DNA of 64,000 bases from Dugong dugon (GCA_030035585.1 CM057465.1:4873501-4937500), one strand, 5' to 3'. Positions 22,545-33,414 are shown, counted from the stretch's first letter. Made by a program: numbers and translations. The notes: generated by a model not told the origin, from the letters alone.

Positions 22545-22832
22545 AGCCAGAATGCTCCTTAGAAGCGAGGATGACGAGACTTTGTCTTATGTACTTTGGA
22601 CATGTTATCAGGAGGGACCAGTCCCTGGAGAAGGACATCATGCTTGGGAAAGCAGAAGGTCAGCAAAAAAGAGGAAGACCCTCAATGAGATGGACTGACT
22701 CAGTGGCTGCAACAATGGACTCAAGCATAACAACGATTGTGAGGGTGGTGCAGGACCAGACAGTGTTTCGTTCTGTTGTACACAGGGTCACTACGAGCCA
22801 GAACGAACTTGATGGCACCTAACAACAACAAA
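22545..22832 (+). pseudogene. RTE LINE reverse-transcriptase C-terminus and 3' tail
   Basis: The frame beginning near 22,590 reads 'LMYFGHVIRRDQSLEKD', 'QKRGRPSMRWTDSVAA' and ends at a stop just before the (aacaac) tail. This is the conserved C-terminal end of RTE/BovB ORF2, downstream of the reverse-transcriptase domain. The preceding catalytic parts are absent, so it is a dead 5'-truncated copy. The family copies itself by target-primed reverse transcription in the nucleus and is thought to serve AfroSINEs. Confidence 0.9.
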
Positions 22833-23540
22833 AGCCTCTTTGCTTTGTCTTCTTCCGGCTTCCACTTACACTAAGGTTCCTTCTAGAAGCGAGACCCCCA
22901 TTAGCTTACCATGAGACGGGTGCCATATTCACCCTGGGCTCCTCGTCCTCCCTCTCCCTCACTCTCCGCAGAGCCCGGTGGAAGCTGACAGAATAGAGGA
23001 TACCAGCATGCCTGCTTGTGTATTCTTTTTGTCCACTGAGAAAGCCACTTTACTTACTAGTTTAGTAGCTTGTTACCACCAGATATCCAAAAATCAGTAA
23101 ATCGGCTATAATTTATTTCAACAGAATAAGAATAAAGACATCTTTTTTTAAGTCGACCTTGAAGTATAATGAAAAATCTGATTTTAAAGAAGGTTTTCCG
23201 ATGTTCACAGATCATAACTTTATGGACACAATTAGAACACAGCAAGATTTCTAAACGGAGACAGAGTGATTTCTCTTGGTTCCTTCTCTGTATCTGTCCC
23301 CAGTGACCCCCAGCCTCTACTCTGGCCTTTTCCCGCACAGGGCGAGGCTGCCCGTCAGTCCCAGAGGCAGGCCAGAGCTCAGCCATCCTGCCCAAGCCCT
23401 GCCAAACCCTCCTGGCCGCCCTTATTCTCCACATGAGGTTCAAGAGTTACTTGACAAACAAAAGGAATGACAGACGGGCTTTCTGCAGACAACCTTGAGC
23501 CCAGCTGGAAAGATAACAGGGGTGAGGGGGAAGCTTCCTA
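22833..23540. other. Non-coding sequence, nothing recognised
   Basis: No repeat identity. Open frames are short and without domains. Confidence 0.4.
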
Positions 23541-23850
23541 TCTAGGCCCCATCAAACAGCAAGTTTTAGCTGAATCAGCTGATTTTCAGATTTAAAATGT
23601 TCCACTGTGGCAGCCTGTCCCTCACCGTGCGTGCTGACGAAGCCGCAACAATCTAAGGCACCTTTTCTTTCAAATAAATTGCCAAATAGCTTTTTACTGA
23701 GGATTTCCTCTAAAAGGCAACTGGAAGTTCCTGCAACACAATTTATAGGTGCATTGTTTCCATTTATTTTAATTTTATTTATAGCCTTCTGCCCAGAGGC
23801 CGCTGGGCCCAGGCAGCCATAAATCACAGATCGCATACCCAGAGCTAGGG
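23541..23850. other. AT-rich repeat-free island with 12-bp palindrome
   Basis: Contains a perfect palindrome AATCAGCTGATT (23,573-23,584) centred on an E-box-like CAGCTG, then runs of AT-rich unique sequence. No transposon is recognised. It may be a conserved non-coding element; this rests on composition alone. Confidence 0.25.
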
Positions 23851-24833
23851 CCCCTCCTGCCGCTCACCCATCAGGAGCTGTGGGTGCGCTCAAATATGAA
23901 TACTAATTACTTTTCCAATCAGGACATGGGTGTGGATGCCCTTGAAAACCTGCACAAAGCAAAATTTCATTACATAACGAGGTGATCTTGAAGCAAAGGA
24001 CACTGGGAACAGCCCCCATGCAGCAGGAGACTGCCTCCTGGAGGCGTGAGCTGGGGGCTCCAGCAGGGGCATCGCTGCAGGCTCGGCCTTCACACACTGC
24101 CTGACCTTGGGGCTAGGTTCCTGACCTCTGAGAGCCTCCCTGCCCTCATCTAGTGAACAGAAACAGCTGAGGAGAATCTACCCTGGAGAGGTGTGGTGAG
24201 GCGGGAGAGCACGGTGCAATGCTGCTGTGCAGAGGGCCACGAGGCTGGAGTCCTGCCCTCGCCACGGGCCAGGCGCCCTCAGGTCTCTGCTTCCCTCCCC
24301 ACGCACCCCCGCCCGCCCGCTGGCCCATCTCAGGCTCTGCCACCTCAATTCTCAGGGCTCCACAAACCCGGTGCCCGACACCGAATGCCCTCATCCTGCC
24401 GGATCTGTGCCCCCAATCCCCCGCCATGGCCTCTTTCTTCCTCAGACGGGGTCACTGCCGTCTACCCAGATGCCAAAACCAAAACTCAGGGAGTCCCTGT
24501 GGACCTGCAGCCCTTACCCCTTCAGTCACTGAGTCCTGTGGCTCTCCTTCCCGGAGACACCACCCACCCCCACCCCCACACTGTGACAGCGTGACCTCCT
24601 CCTTTCCTGCCTGGACTCACCCCTCCCAAAGCCCCTCCCACATCGCCATCAGATGAGGTTCCTAGACAGTGTCAACAGGATCACTGCCCTGCAGATCAAA
24701 CTCCAGCAACACCTGGTGGGAGCTGGTATGACCATCCTGAGCACTCACCCCCCCTGAAAGATTAGGCTTTCCTGCCTGTTGATACGGCCTGGGACGGGTG
24801 CCACCATGCACCACGTCCTAGCACAAGCTCTGA
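23851..24833. other. GC-rich non-coding sequence
   Basis: Overlapping Pro/Ser-rich open frames on the plus strand (101-145 codons) reflect C-rich composition. I cannot support an exon. Confidence 0.4.
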
Positions 24834-24960
24834 GAGGCACCAGGGTGCCCGCCGGCCTCTTCTGCCCCCTCTGCACGAGATGGCACGCCCCAGACAGAGG
24901 CACCGGGGCGCCCGCTGGCCTCTTCTGCCCCGTCTACACGAGATGGCACGCAAGAGACAG
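24834..24960. repeat. 63-bp tandem duplication, 2 copies
   Basis: 'gaggcaccagggtgcccgcc' at 24,834 recurs as a close copy at 24,897. The unit is a multiple of three, so the open frame continues through it. Confidence 0.85.
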
Positions 24961-25599
24961 AGGCAGCACTCTGAGCAAGACCCTGGGGCGAAAAGACACA
25001 GAGCTGCCCGCAGCCAGGAGCAGAGCAACCACCACCCGCAGCCCAGGCACATGCGGACTGACCTCTAAGCCACGGCGCCGCGAGGGCTGATGGGGAAGCT
25101 ATGTGGCGCCTTCATCATCGGTGCACAGAGCACTGGCCTTGCCCTGCCCTGCAGAGGCTTGTGGTGGTGGGACACGGTGTGGGGAGACAAGGTGTCTCGG
25201 GGGATGAGGAGAAGGGCTGGCCCCTCAGAGCTGGCAGCCAAGGCCCCCATAAGCCAGACTCATCCCCACACTGGCCTGCCTCCAGTCACATAGCCCAGGC
25301 TCCAGGAGTGACACTGCAGGCACGTGTACCCCTGCCTTCAGTGCGGCTTGCCTCACACCTACAGGGCGTCCCCAACTCCGGTGTTCAGCCAACGCCCATC
25401 CCTGCGTCCCCACTGCACGCTAGCTATGGAGAGCCGTCTCCACGTCAGGCCCTGTCCTCACCCACAGCACTGTGTCACAGCATCAGGGGCACCATCCGAT
25501 GGCCTCTCCTGCCACCCAGCAGTGCTGTGAAAAGGGCCCGTCTGGTTTCCCTTTGGGCCCTCCTCTTTCCCCAGCTCAAGCAGAGATGGCATAGGGTTT
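24961..25599. other. Non-coding sequence, nothing recognised
   Basis: GC-rich sequence with open frames in several registers and no domain signature. Confidence 0.4.
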
Positions 25600-26145
25600 T
25601 TTGTTTTTTTTTTTAATTGTACTTCAGGTGAAGGCTTACAGAACAAATAGTTTCTCATGAAACAGTAGTACACATATTGTTTTATGACATTGGTTAACAA
25701 CCCCACAACATATGTCAACCCTCTCCCTTCTCGACCTTTTTTTTTTTTTTTTGATGAAAATACACATAGCCAAAGATACACCATTTCAAAAATTTCTACA
25801 TGCACAGTTCAGTGACAGTGACTACGCTCTTCCAATTGTGCTGCTATTCTCACTTTAGATGAAGGCTTACAGAACAAAATAGCTTCTCATTTAATAGTCA
25901 GTACACATGTTGCCCTGTAACAATGGTTAACAACCCCACAACACATCAACACTGTCCTTACTCAACCTTGGGTTCCCTATCACCAGCTTTCCTGTCCCCT
26001 TCTGCCTTCTGGCCCTTGTCCCCGGACTGCCTGTTTGTATTTTTAAGATCCCGTTGCCTGGCAATATACCGACGCCCTCAGTCCTCATAAAATCATTTCC
26101 GTCTGAACACAGAACACTGAACTTCAAAGCTCTGGTCCCCAAATA
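25600..26145 (-). mobile_element. Elephant-type L1 3' UTR, two overlapping copies
   Basis: Two runs of the same minus-strand L1 3' UTR words occur. At 25,613-25,735 these are 'gaaggcttacagaacaaata' and 'ggttaacaaccccacaacat'; at 25,853-26,140 they recur. A third L1-like end, T-rich at 25,737-25,752 then 'gatgaaaatacacatagcca', sits between them. This looks like an insertion into an earlier copy or a local duplication. Confidence 0.8.
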
Positions 26146-26568
26146 GGAAGAGAGGAGACAGAGAACCTCAGGGATCTCTCCGAGGACTTTGGGGGCACTT
26201 ACATGCTGCTGCCCATGGCGGAGAACGATAGCTGCACTCTCCCCCTACCTTGGGCAACCAGCCACCGTGGAGGCCGACGTGATGACTCAGTCTTCCATAA
26301 GTGATGCAGTAAGGTTCTCTTGCCCAGCGCTGCCCTGGCCTTCAGATGCAGTGATAATCTGGTGCAGTGTTAAGTAGGTGTGTTCTCCCCACGCGATGAA
26401 TCAGTTGTAAGGGCGCCCTCTCTAATCACAGCGCACAGGGATGGCTCCATGAAAGTCGGGGCGCGGGAGCAGAGCGGCTCCGGCAGGCCGTTCATCACGG
26501 GAGCCTCACTCTCCCACGCCATGGACGAGGCTGAGCTTCCAAACGCATATTTGGAAGAATCAACGTGC
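26146..26568. other. Non-coding sequence, nothing recognised
   Basis: No gene or repeat supported. Confidence 0.4.
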
Positions 26569-26800
26569 TACGTGGGCTTGGGGAGCCCTGGTGGCACAGT
26601 GGTTAAGCGCTCGGCTGCTAATTGAAAGGTCAGTGGTTCGAACCCGCCAGCCGCTCCACAGGAGAAAGATGCGGCAGTCTGTTCCCTTAACGATGACAGC
26701 CTTGGAAGCCCTGTGGGGCAGCTCTACTCTGTCCGACAGCGTCGCTGCAAGTCAGAATCGACTCGACAGCAACGGGTTCGGTTTCTTTGTACCTGGGCTT
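26569..26800 (+). mobile_element. AfroSINE (long variant) with 11-bp TSD
   Basis: Carries the extra middle segment ('ggagaaagatgcggcagtct') as well as head and tail ('aagtcagaatcgactcgaca'). Flanks TACGTGGGCTT (26,569-26,579) and TACCTGGGCTT (26,790-26,800) match at 10 of 11 bases. Confidence 0.94.
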
Positions 26801-27017
26801 CTTCAGAACCTACCCTGTGCCCTCCACTGTGGGACTTGAATAAGGTGCACTCCCCACCCCAAGCAGGCACACAGCCCGGCCACAGGTAACTGTGAAACAG
26901 TTTGCTAGGCAGCTGCACAATTCAGTTTTCTCCAGAAGAAGGGGGCACTCAAAAACAAAAACAAAACAAACAAGCCAACAAAAACCAGGAAGAGGAGGCC
27001 TCAGACGACCTGTCACG
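26801..27017. other. Spacer with A-rich patch before the Tigger element
   Basis: An A/C-rich run lies at 26,949-26,986. It could be a degenerate tail of an unrecognised insertion; nothing more can be said. Confidence 0.35.
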
Positions 27018-28068
27018 CTCAGTCACATCTTCAGGCTCCACTTCTAATTCTAGTTCTCTCACTGTTTCCAACACGTCTGCAGTTACTTCCTCCACTGAAG
27101 TCTTAAACCCCTCAAAGTCATCCATGAGGGTTGGAATCAACTTCTTCCAAACTCCCATTAATGTTGATATTTTGATCTCCTCCCACAAATCACTAATGTT
27201 TTTAATGGCATCTAGTATGGTGAATCCTTTCCAGAAGGTTTTGGATTTACTTTGCCCAGATACATCAGAGGAATCACTATCTACGGAAGCCAGAGTCTTA
27301 CGAACTGTATTTCTTAAATAATAGGACTTGAAAGTCGAAATTACTCCTTGATCCATAGGCTGCAGAATAGATGCTGTGTTAGCAGGCATGAAACAACACT
27401 AATTTCCTTGTACATCTCCATCACAGTTCTTGGGTGACCAGGTGCATTGCCAATTTCAATATTTTAAAAGGAATCTTTATCTCTGAGCGGTAGGTCTCAA
27501 CACTGGGCTTAAAACATTCAGCAAGCCATGTTGTAAACAGAAGTGCTGTCATCTAGGCTTTGTTGTTCCATGTATAGAGCACAGGTAGAGTAAACTTAGC
27601 ATAATTCTTAAGGGCCTAGGATTTTCAGAATGGTAAATGAGCAACGTCTTCAACTTACAAGTCACCAGCTGCATTAGCCCCTAATAAGAGACTCAGCCTA
27701 TCCTCTGAAGCTCTGAAGCCAGGCATTGATTTCTCCTCTCTAGCTATGAAAGTCCTAGATGGCATCTTCTTCCAATATAAGGCTGTTCAGTCTACACTGA
27801 AAATCTGTTGTTTAGTGTAGACACCTTCATCAATTATCTCAGCTAGATCTTCTAGATGACTTGCTGCAGCTTCTAAATCAGTACTTGCTGCTTTACCTTG
27901 CACTTCCATGTTACGGAGACAGCTTCTTTCCTTAAACTTCATCAACCAACCTCTGCTAGCTTCAAACTTTTCTTCTGCAGCTTCCTCACCTCTCTCAGCT
28001 TTCACAGAATTGAAGAGAGTTAGGGCCTTGCTCTGGGTTAGGCTTTGGCTTAAGGGAATGTTGTGGCT
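27018..28068 (-). pseudogene. Tigger (pogo-family) transposase, C-terminal half, dead
   Basis: Read on the minus strand, this is the catalytic and C-terminal half of a Tigger1-like DNA transposon protein. Next to the retroviral insertion it starts in the CENP-B-type DNA-binding region ('[12 protein letters not shown]', 'TKQQIFSVD'). It goes on to '[10 protein letters not shown]', 'NAPGHPR' and '[18 protein letters not shown]', and ends at about 27,018 well short of the usual C-terminus. Damage is visible: the Glu after the first catalytic Asp ('VDETA' in the family) is a stop codon, and the second Asp in the usual 'DNAPGH' is Gly ('GNAPGH'). Several frame changes also lie between 27,390 and 27,780. 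The left terminal inverted repeat is missing. Confidence 0.93.
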
Positions 28069-28069
28069 A

Positions 28070-28391
28070 TGAAGGAGAAACAGGCTTTTTGAGGCTGAAC
28101 ATGGGCACCCCCACATGGTCTGCCAGTTAACTACAGTTTGCATTCTTATGTAAGCCGCTGGCATGGAGCCACTATTGTCTACCACCACTATAACACCTCT
28201 GCCCTCCCACTGCAGGGTGCAAAGATCTGCTCTGGTCCTGCCACCACCCAGGACTTGGACTTGGCCTCATATGTAAGTCTCCCTAATATACTCTTTTGCT
28301 GCCACGCTGAAGTTGCCGACCTCTTTCTTTGGTCTCTCAGCAGCCTCCATTTTTGAAAACAAATTTCATATTATTGGTTCATGCCTGGACA
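28070..28391 (+). repeat. 5' LTR of the class I-like ERV
   Basis: 322 bp from TGAAGG to GGACA, aligned over its whole length with the 3' LTR. It shares 'ggcatggagccactattgtc', 'gatctgctctggtcctgc' and 'gtctccctaatatactc'. The promoter TATAAAA-like box of the 3' copy is changed here ('ctataacacctc'). Confidence 0.88.
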
Positions 28392-30418
28392 GTCGGCAAG
28401 CCAGCCAGAAGACCAAGGAAATGGCAACTGGGAGTGAGGCATAGGCAGGGAAAATCCTGGGTTGGCCAGCGACCTACATGTGGGGAGGTCTGGACCATAT
28501 GCTTGATGTGTGCAGCCCACCATGTGAGCACGAAGACGCCCCAAGAATGCCAAGCAGCACAGTATGGTTGTGAGAAGACACACACCTGCAAAAGTGTAGA
28601 CAGGAAGTGGCCATGAGATGACCACTGCTCTGGGCTCTTCAGCTGGCCACCAAGCCCAGCTAGCTGTTGATGCACACATAAGAGTCCTGCAGGAAGAGTT
28701 GCAGTCGGAAAGGGATGTGCGGCAGTCTTGTGAGGGCACAACTGACATACTGAGCAGCAGCGTCCGTGAATAGGATGAGCAACTAGAAACACTCGCCTGT
28801 AGGTTTGTAAAGATGGGAGATTCAAAGGCTAGGGGGACAATCTCCTAGCCATTGATCAAAGCCCTCCAACAACAGGACCAGAGATAGCTGGAGGGGCTAA
28901 GCAGGTCTCTGGAGCTGAGAACACCCTGTAACACCCAATGCAAAGCAAGAGTTAAAACAGCAGGGAAAAAAGGAGTAAAAAGCACTTCAAGATAGCTTGC
29001 GTTCAGCCGCCTTGAAGAGACCTTAGAGGCCCTCTCTGGAATTATCTGATAACTGCCCCCACCAAGGTAATCGAGCAGCAACATAATCACAGCTGCAACA
29101 GTAAGGGGAAAACTAAAATAGGAGGCCCACCTCCAGGTTACCAGGCAACTGGACTGAACGTGTGCTTGCACTTGGTAAAGTGGAGGCGTAGCTCCATAAA
29201 ATGACTGAAGGCTCGGCCAACTTTAACCAGATCTCCTGACCTTCAGAAATAATTAAGACTGAGGATTAAGAGGCCCCTCTGTCACCAGGGAGGAACAAAG
29301 GCCTTATATTACAATTAAAGTTTAATGAGAAAAACTCTGGGGTCTGAGGTCACCATCATTGAGACGCTTGCCCAAGCCTGACTACGGATAAGTCCCTTCA
29401 GGGCTCCTACAAACCCCAACTGTATGTACTGATAATGTTGATGTATTAATGTGCACTTCTGTAAGTTTTTGCCTCCAATTTCTGATGGGAATTGCTGCCA
29501 TTAGGGCCATTTTAGTGGGGCACATGTAAGCTGCGACATGGGCTATAGCTAATAGCCTGCTCATTCAATCTGGCCACAGACTAACATGTAAAGTAAGCCC
29601 CTATGGGGATGAGACATCTGTACCAAAAAAAAAAAAAATCAGTCCTGCTCCTGATAAGTTTTTGTTACTTGTGTGGACGGTCACCAGAAAGGCCCCTGTG
29701 CTGAGAGGGGAAAACAACCGGTGCGCAGGCCACTCCTGCCAGCTGACTACAGAGGCTGAAGCATCCTCTGCTCCAGAGCAAAGATATAAAACCAATCACC
29801 TCCTGGATTTAAGAGAGGATAGCCCATGGAGATTCACACCACCTCCCTAGACTGGGCGTACACACACGGACTGCCACTGTCATCAGAAAACGCCCGACAG
29901 CACTGAAGAGCTGACCTGCCTACGAGACCCTGGCCAAAACTAAAAACTGCCCAGGGACAGATTCCCAAGCCAACAGGCCAGGGCAGTCTCAGCAGGTAAA
30001 TCATATCAGAACCTCTTATTCTATTCAGTGGCTCCCACTGGATTTTGAATGAAACTTTCACACTCAATAATCACCCCAAGCCATAGGGGTGATTGAGCAC
30101 TTCAACTTAAATGGCTGATGGGAGGGGACAAGACAAGCCCAGCCTGAACTATACATCTCAGGCAAGCAGTCTGGGGTCTCAGTGCAGCAGTTCCCTGCAA
30201 GGGCATTTCTCATTTGTGCCTTATGTTTGATCAAACTGTCTATTCTATTAAACATGTTTCTTTTGTATACAACTGTTCCTGACAAAAGATCTGGGTCCCC
30301 ACAGAGGTCACTGCCTCAAAACTAGTAAAGACAGCCTGGGTGACTATACCCAGGCAACCCTCACCTCAAGTCCCACGGGACATAGCAGAGGGGAGGAGGA
30401 ATTATTAATGTTCTCCCT
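28392..30418 (+). other. ERV internal region with no recognisable gag or pol
   Basis: No 18-nt tRNA-complementary primer-binding site is obvious after the 5' LTR. A frame at 28,617-28,850 broken by one stop encodes a Gln/Glu/Leu-rich segment ('VLQEELQSERDVRQS', 'EQLETLACRF') that could be a coiled coil. An A-run lies at 29,625-29,638. I see no reverse-transcriptase or integrase motif, so pol appears to be deleted. Confidence 0.5.
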
Positions 30419-31190
30419 TTGTCTTCCCAGATTATCTCCCAATATGGACAGGCCCCTCATCCATGGACCCCAATGATACAGGCTGTTGCTAGAGCTACCA
30501 ATCAGACCAACTGTTGGCTCTGTCAACATGTGAACCCAGATGACAAGTCATCTCCCCACATGGTTCCAGCTGATTTGTCAACAAGGAGGAATCCTCGTGG
30601 ACCAACGGAATGTGTAACCTGGTGTACTGAGAAGACCACATGGTAAATGAATATGGTCTACTCCACTACTCGTGGAAAACATCTTTTGAAGTGTCAAAGC
30701 TGCATGTGGGGAGCGCTCCAACTTTAGAAGGAACTTTTTCTCTGTGTGTTAAAAATGTAAATGGCACAGGACTGGATGGTTTGATCCTGAGAACGGTAAT
30801 TTTAAGACTGAGTTTGATGTTATTCTGGATATGGAGAACTTGCAGAATATGACCAGATGGTCCAACGTACATTGACTGACTACACCAAGTCTGAATTAGC
30901 CTGGTCTGGCGATGGCAATGTCTTGTTCAACTGTGCTGAGAAAGAGAGATTTTGTATTACCCGTACTGCAGTGTGTGTTGTTCATGTTAGGAGAAATATG
31001 CTATTTTTACATAAACGAATCAGGATATGTTACACATACATAACTTTGGACAAATGCACCCCTTTGATCTATTCGATTGGCTTGGATTACGCTATCACTG
31101 GGGTGGCTGGTTGGGATCTCTCCTCCAAGCAGGCCTGACCAATCTGCTGGGGACAGTCCTACTAGTAGTCCTCATTAAATGCTGTCTCAT
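30419..31190 (+). pseudogene. ERV env remnant (SU motif and TM anchor)
   Basis: The first part reads an 'ATNQTNCWLCQ' region (CWLC at 30,512-30,523), matching the C-x-x-C motif of gammaretrovirus-type surface subunits. The last part (about 31,058-31,187) encodes a Trp/Gly-rich stretch, a hydrophobic membrane-spanning run of about 20 residues and a short Cys-Cys tail before a stop, as in the transmembrane subunit. Stops and frame changes separate the two. The fusion peptide and heptad regions are not recognisable, so it cannot make a working glycoprotein. Confidence 0.72.
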
Positions 31191-31647
31191 ATGATGCACA
31201 GATGTAAGATTCACCAGAATTATGTACCAAACCACCGACACGCGGCTCAATGTCCAAAATGGGTGACGGGCATACCAGGACTCGGTACTGCTTTGCTTCT
31301 TTTTCTAGCACCCTGATGGGAGTCGGTGGGGGTGGACTGTTGGGGGAATGGTCTGCCTCTATGCCTCCCATCCAGGATGCCTAAGTGAAGGCCTTGGGCC
31401 CAGAACAGTCTCCGAAAGGGAGGCTAGGAATAGAGATGTCTTCACTCTCCCCGTTCTTTCTCCTTGTCAGAGAAGACTTCCCCCTGTTCTGGGCACACAG
31501 TAACTTTCTCTGTCTCTTGCACATTAGCTGGCACCATACTGGCACCTGGCCAACCTCACTTCTATATCTATTTTGGGTGGGGAGGAAACGGGGTCTCTTG
31601 AGAGAGAAAACATGCCAGACTCCAAGAGCCAGCCTCGGAGGATGGAC

Positions 31648-31960
31648 TGAAAGGGAAACAGACTTTGTGAGGCCAAACACAGGCGCCCCATGTGGTCCTC
31701 CAGTTCACACAGTTTGCACTCCTATGTAAGCCCCTGGCATGGAGCCACTATTGTCCACCACCACTATAAAATCTCTTCCCTCCCACTGCAGGGTGTGGAG
31801 ATCTGCTCTGGTCCTGCTGCCGCCCAGGACTTGGACTTGGCCTCGTATGTAAGTCTCCCTAATATACTCCTTTGCTGCCACACTGGAGTTGCCCATCTCT
31901 TTCTTTGGTCTCTTGGCACCCTCCAAGACAAATTTCACATTACTTGTCCATGCCTGGACA
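31648..31960 (+). repeat. 3' LTR of the class I-like ERV
   Basis: 313 bp from TGAAAGG to GGACA. It keeps a TATAAAA box ('ccaccactataaaatctc'). A purine-rich run 'ggtggggaggaaacgggg' lies about 55 bp upstream, not directly at the LTR edge as a polypurine tract should, so either the LTR start is shifted or the tract has been separated. Confidence 0.88.
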
Positions 31961-31964
31961 GGCT

Positions 31965-32084
31965 GGTTTGATCTTCTATCCAGACCACTAAAATTTTCTC
32001 CATATCAGCAATAAGGCTGTTTCACTTTATCATTCATGTGTTCACTGGAGTAGCACTTATAATTTCCTTCAAGAACTTCTCCTT
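31965..32084 (-). pseudogene. Tigger transposase, middle segment
   Basis: Between the ERV and the retrocopy, about 120 bp encode (minus strand) the linker between the two DNA-binding subdomains ('KEKFLKEI' to 'WIEDQ' region in the family; here diverged with stops). Sequence continuity with both neighbouring Tigger segments shows that the two foreign blocks are later insertions. Confidence 0.9.
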
Positions 32085-32850
32085 CGTCAGCTCACTCCAG
32101 CAATGCGATTGATGAGAACATCACTCTTACTTAATAATCTGGTGAAGAACCAGATGGTATCCAGTGGAAAATCAGCACCGTGAGTCTAAAGAGCCTGCCA
32201 TGGCCGCCATTTAGGAGCTCGACTAAGTCCAGTTATCGATCATCGATGTGTTATCTCCAATCACCAATCAAAAGGAGGGAATGATTTATAAAATAATATT
32301 GGAATTATTATTCCCTGTCCTTGAGTATAGAGAATGTGACCCAGCTGGAGTTGGGCCCACAAGGTCCCACAAGAACTTACAACGACACATCAACTGGGCC
32401 TTGAGATAAAGACAATATATGGGACAATCTTGGAAATTCTCTTTTAGGGAAGAAAAATATCTTTTAGGGAAACTTTCACATAAAACCATTCAAACAGAAT
32501 ACAAAAGACTTTCCACTCTTATTTTTTTCTATTAGCATTTACTGAATAGAAAATATGTTGGACAAATGAGGACCCTCCTTCTTGACTGTCTTTACTGAAA
32601 CCTGTACCAATGATTGTTAAGAAAGACAATTCCAAACATAAGATCATAGTTTCTAGCCAATCTGTGACAAGGTGAAGCTTTCAATGGTTTTGTCCGTTTG
32701 TAATATATACTGATGACTCTGTAACATTCCTTGGACTTGGGCAGACATGGCTGTGGCAGCATGCTTGTTCGTTTTCCACTTTTGCCTTTTTGAATATATG
32801 TTGAATAAAACTTTCCTTTTACTTTAAAAACAAACAATGAACTTCACTTT
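32073..32850 (+). mobile_element. Poly(A)-tailed retrocopy inserted in Tigger
   Basis: Between 32,085 and 32,838 the Tigger reading is interrupted. The flanks GAACTTCTCCTT (32,073-32,084) and GAACTTCACTTT (32,839-32,850) match at 10 of 12 bases. The insert ends with AATAAA (about 32,802-32,807) and a degenerate A-rich tail (32,825-32,838). Its first 160 bp are clearly related to 55,711-55,850 of the ERVK-like provirus. The rest is unrecognised and could be 3' UTR. It therefore looks like an L1-mobilised RNA with an ERV-derived 5' part. Confidence 0.75.
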
Positions 32851-33412
32851 TGCATTCACAACTTGGCTGTTTGATGCAAAAGGCCTAGCTGCTGGCCTCT
32901 CTTGGTTTTTGACATGCCTTCCTCACTAAGCTTAATCATTTCTAGTTTTTTATCTAAAGTGAGAGATGCGTGACTTTTCCTGTCCCTTGAACACTTGGAG
33001 GCCACTGTAGGATTATTAATTAGCCTAATTTCAATGTTGTCATGTCTCAGGGAATAGGGAGGCCTGAGGAGAGGGAAAGAGACCCAGGAACAGCCAGTTG
33101 GTAGTGAAGTCAAAACACACACAACATTTATCAATTAAGTTCACCATCTTACATGGGTGCAGATCATGGTGCCCCAAAACAGTCAATAATAATAGCAAAC
33201 GTCACTGATCACAGACCACCGTAACAGATAAAACAATAATGAAAGAGTCTGAAATATCGTAAGAATTACCAAAATGTGACATAGAGACAAGAAGTGAGCA
33301 CGTGCTGTTGGAAAAAGGGCGCCAACAGACTTGCTCAACACAGGGTTGCCACAAACCTTCAATTTGTAAAATACGCAGTATCTGCGAAGCGCAATAAAAT
33401 GAGGTATGCCTG
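32851..33412 (-). pseudogene. Tigger N-terminal coding part and 5' terminal inverted repeat
   Basis: The minus strand begins with the terminal repeat CAGGCATACCTC (ending at 33,412) next to a TA at 33,413-33,414, the target dinucleotide of this superfamily. Then come the 5' untranslated part and the start of the transposase: 'ASKCSRDRKSHASLTLDKK', 'MIKLSEEGMSKTK'. This is the psq-type helix-turn-helix. The usual start ATG is GTG here. The frame breaks at 'LGLLHQTAKL' beside the retrocopy insertion. Confidence 0.93.
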
Positions 33413-33414
33413 TA

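Larger units (their letters stand above)
28065..31964 (+). mobile_element. Defective class I-like endogenous retrovirus inside Tigger
   Basis: Two LTRs (28,070-28,391 and 31,648-31,960) enclose 3.26 kb of internal sequence. The Tigger reading resumes exactly across the insertion. GGCT at 28,065-28,068 and 31,961-31,964 is the 4-bp TSD typical of gamma-type ERVs, extendable to five bases with one mismatch. No pol was recognised. An env-like remnant lies at 30,419-31,190, and a coiled-coil-like frame at 28,617-28,850 might be gag or leader. The internal region is less than half the usual length, so the copy is internally deleted as well as mutated. Confidence 0.88.

Noticed and set aside
22528..22822. 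Two overlapping host ORFs at 22.5-22.8 kb
   Set aside because: They are two frames of the RTE reverse-transcriptase C-terminus, not host genes.
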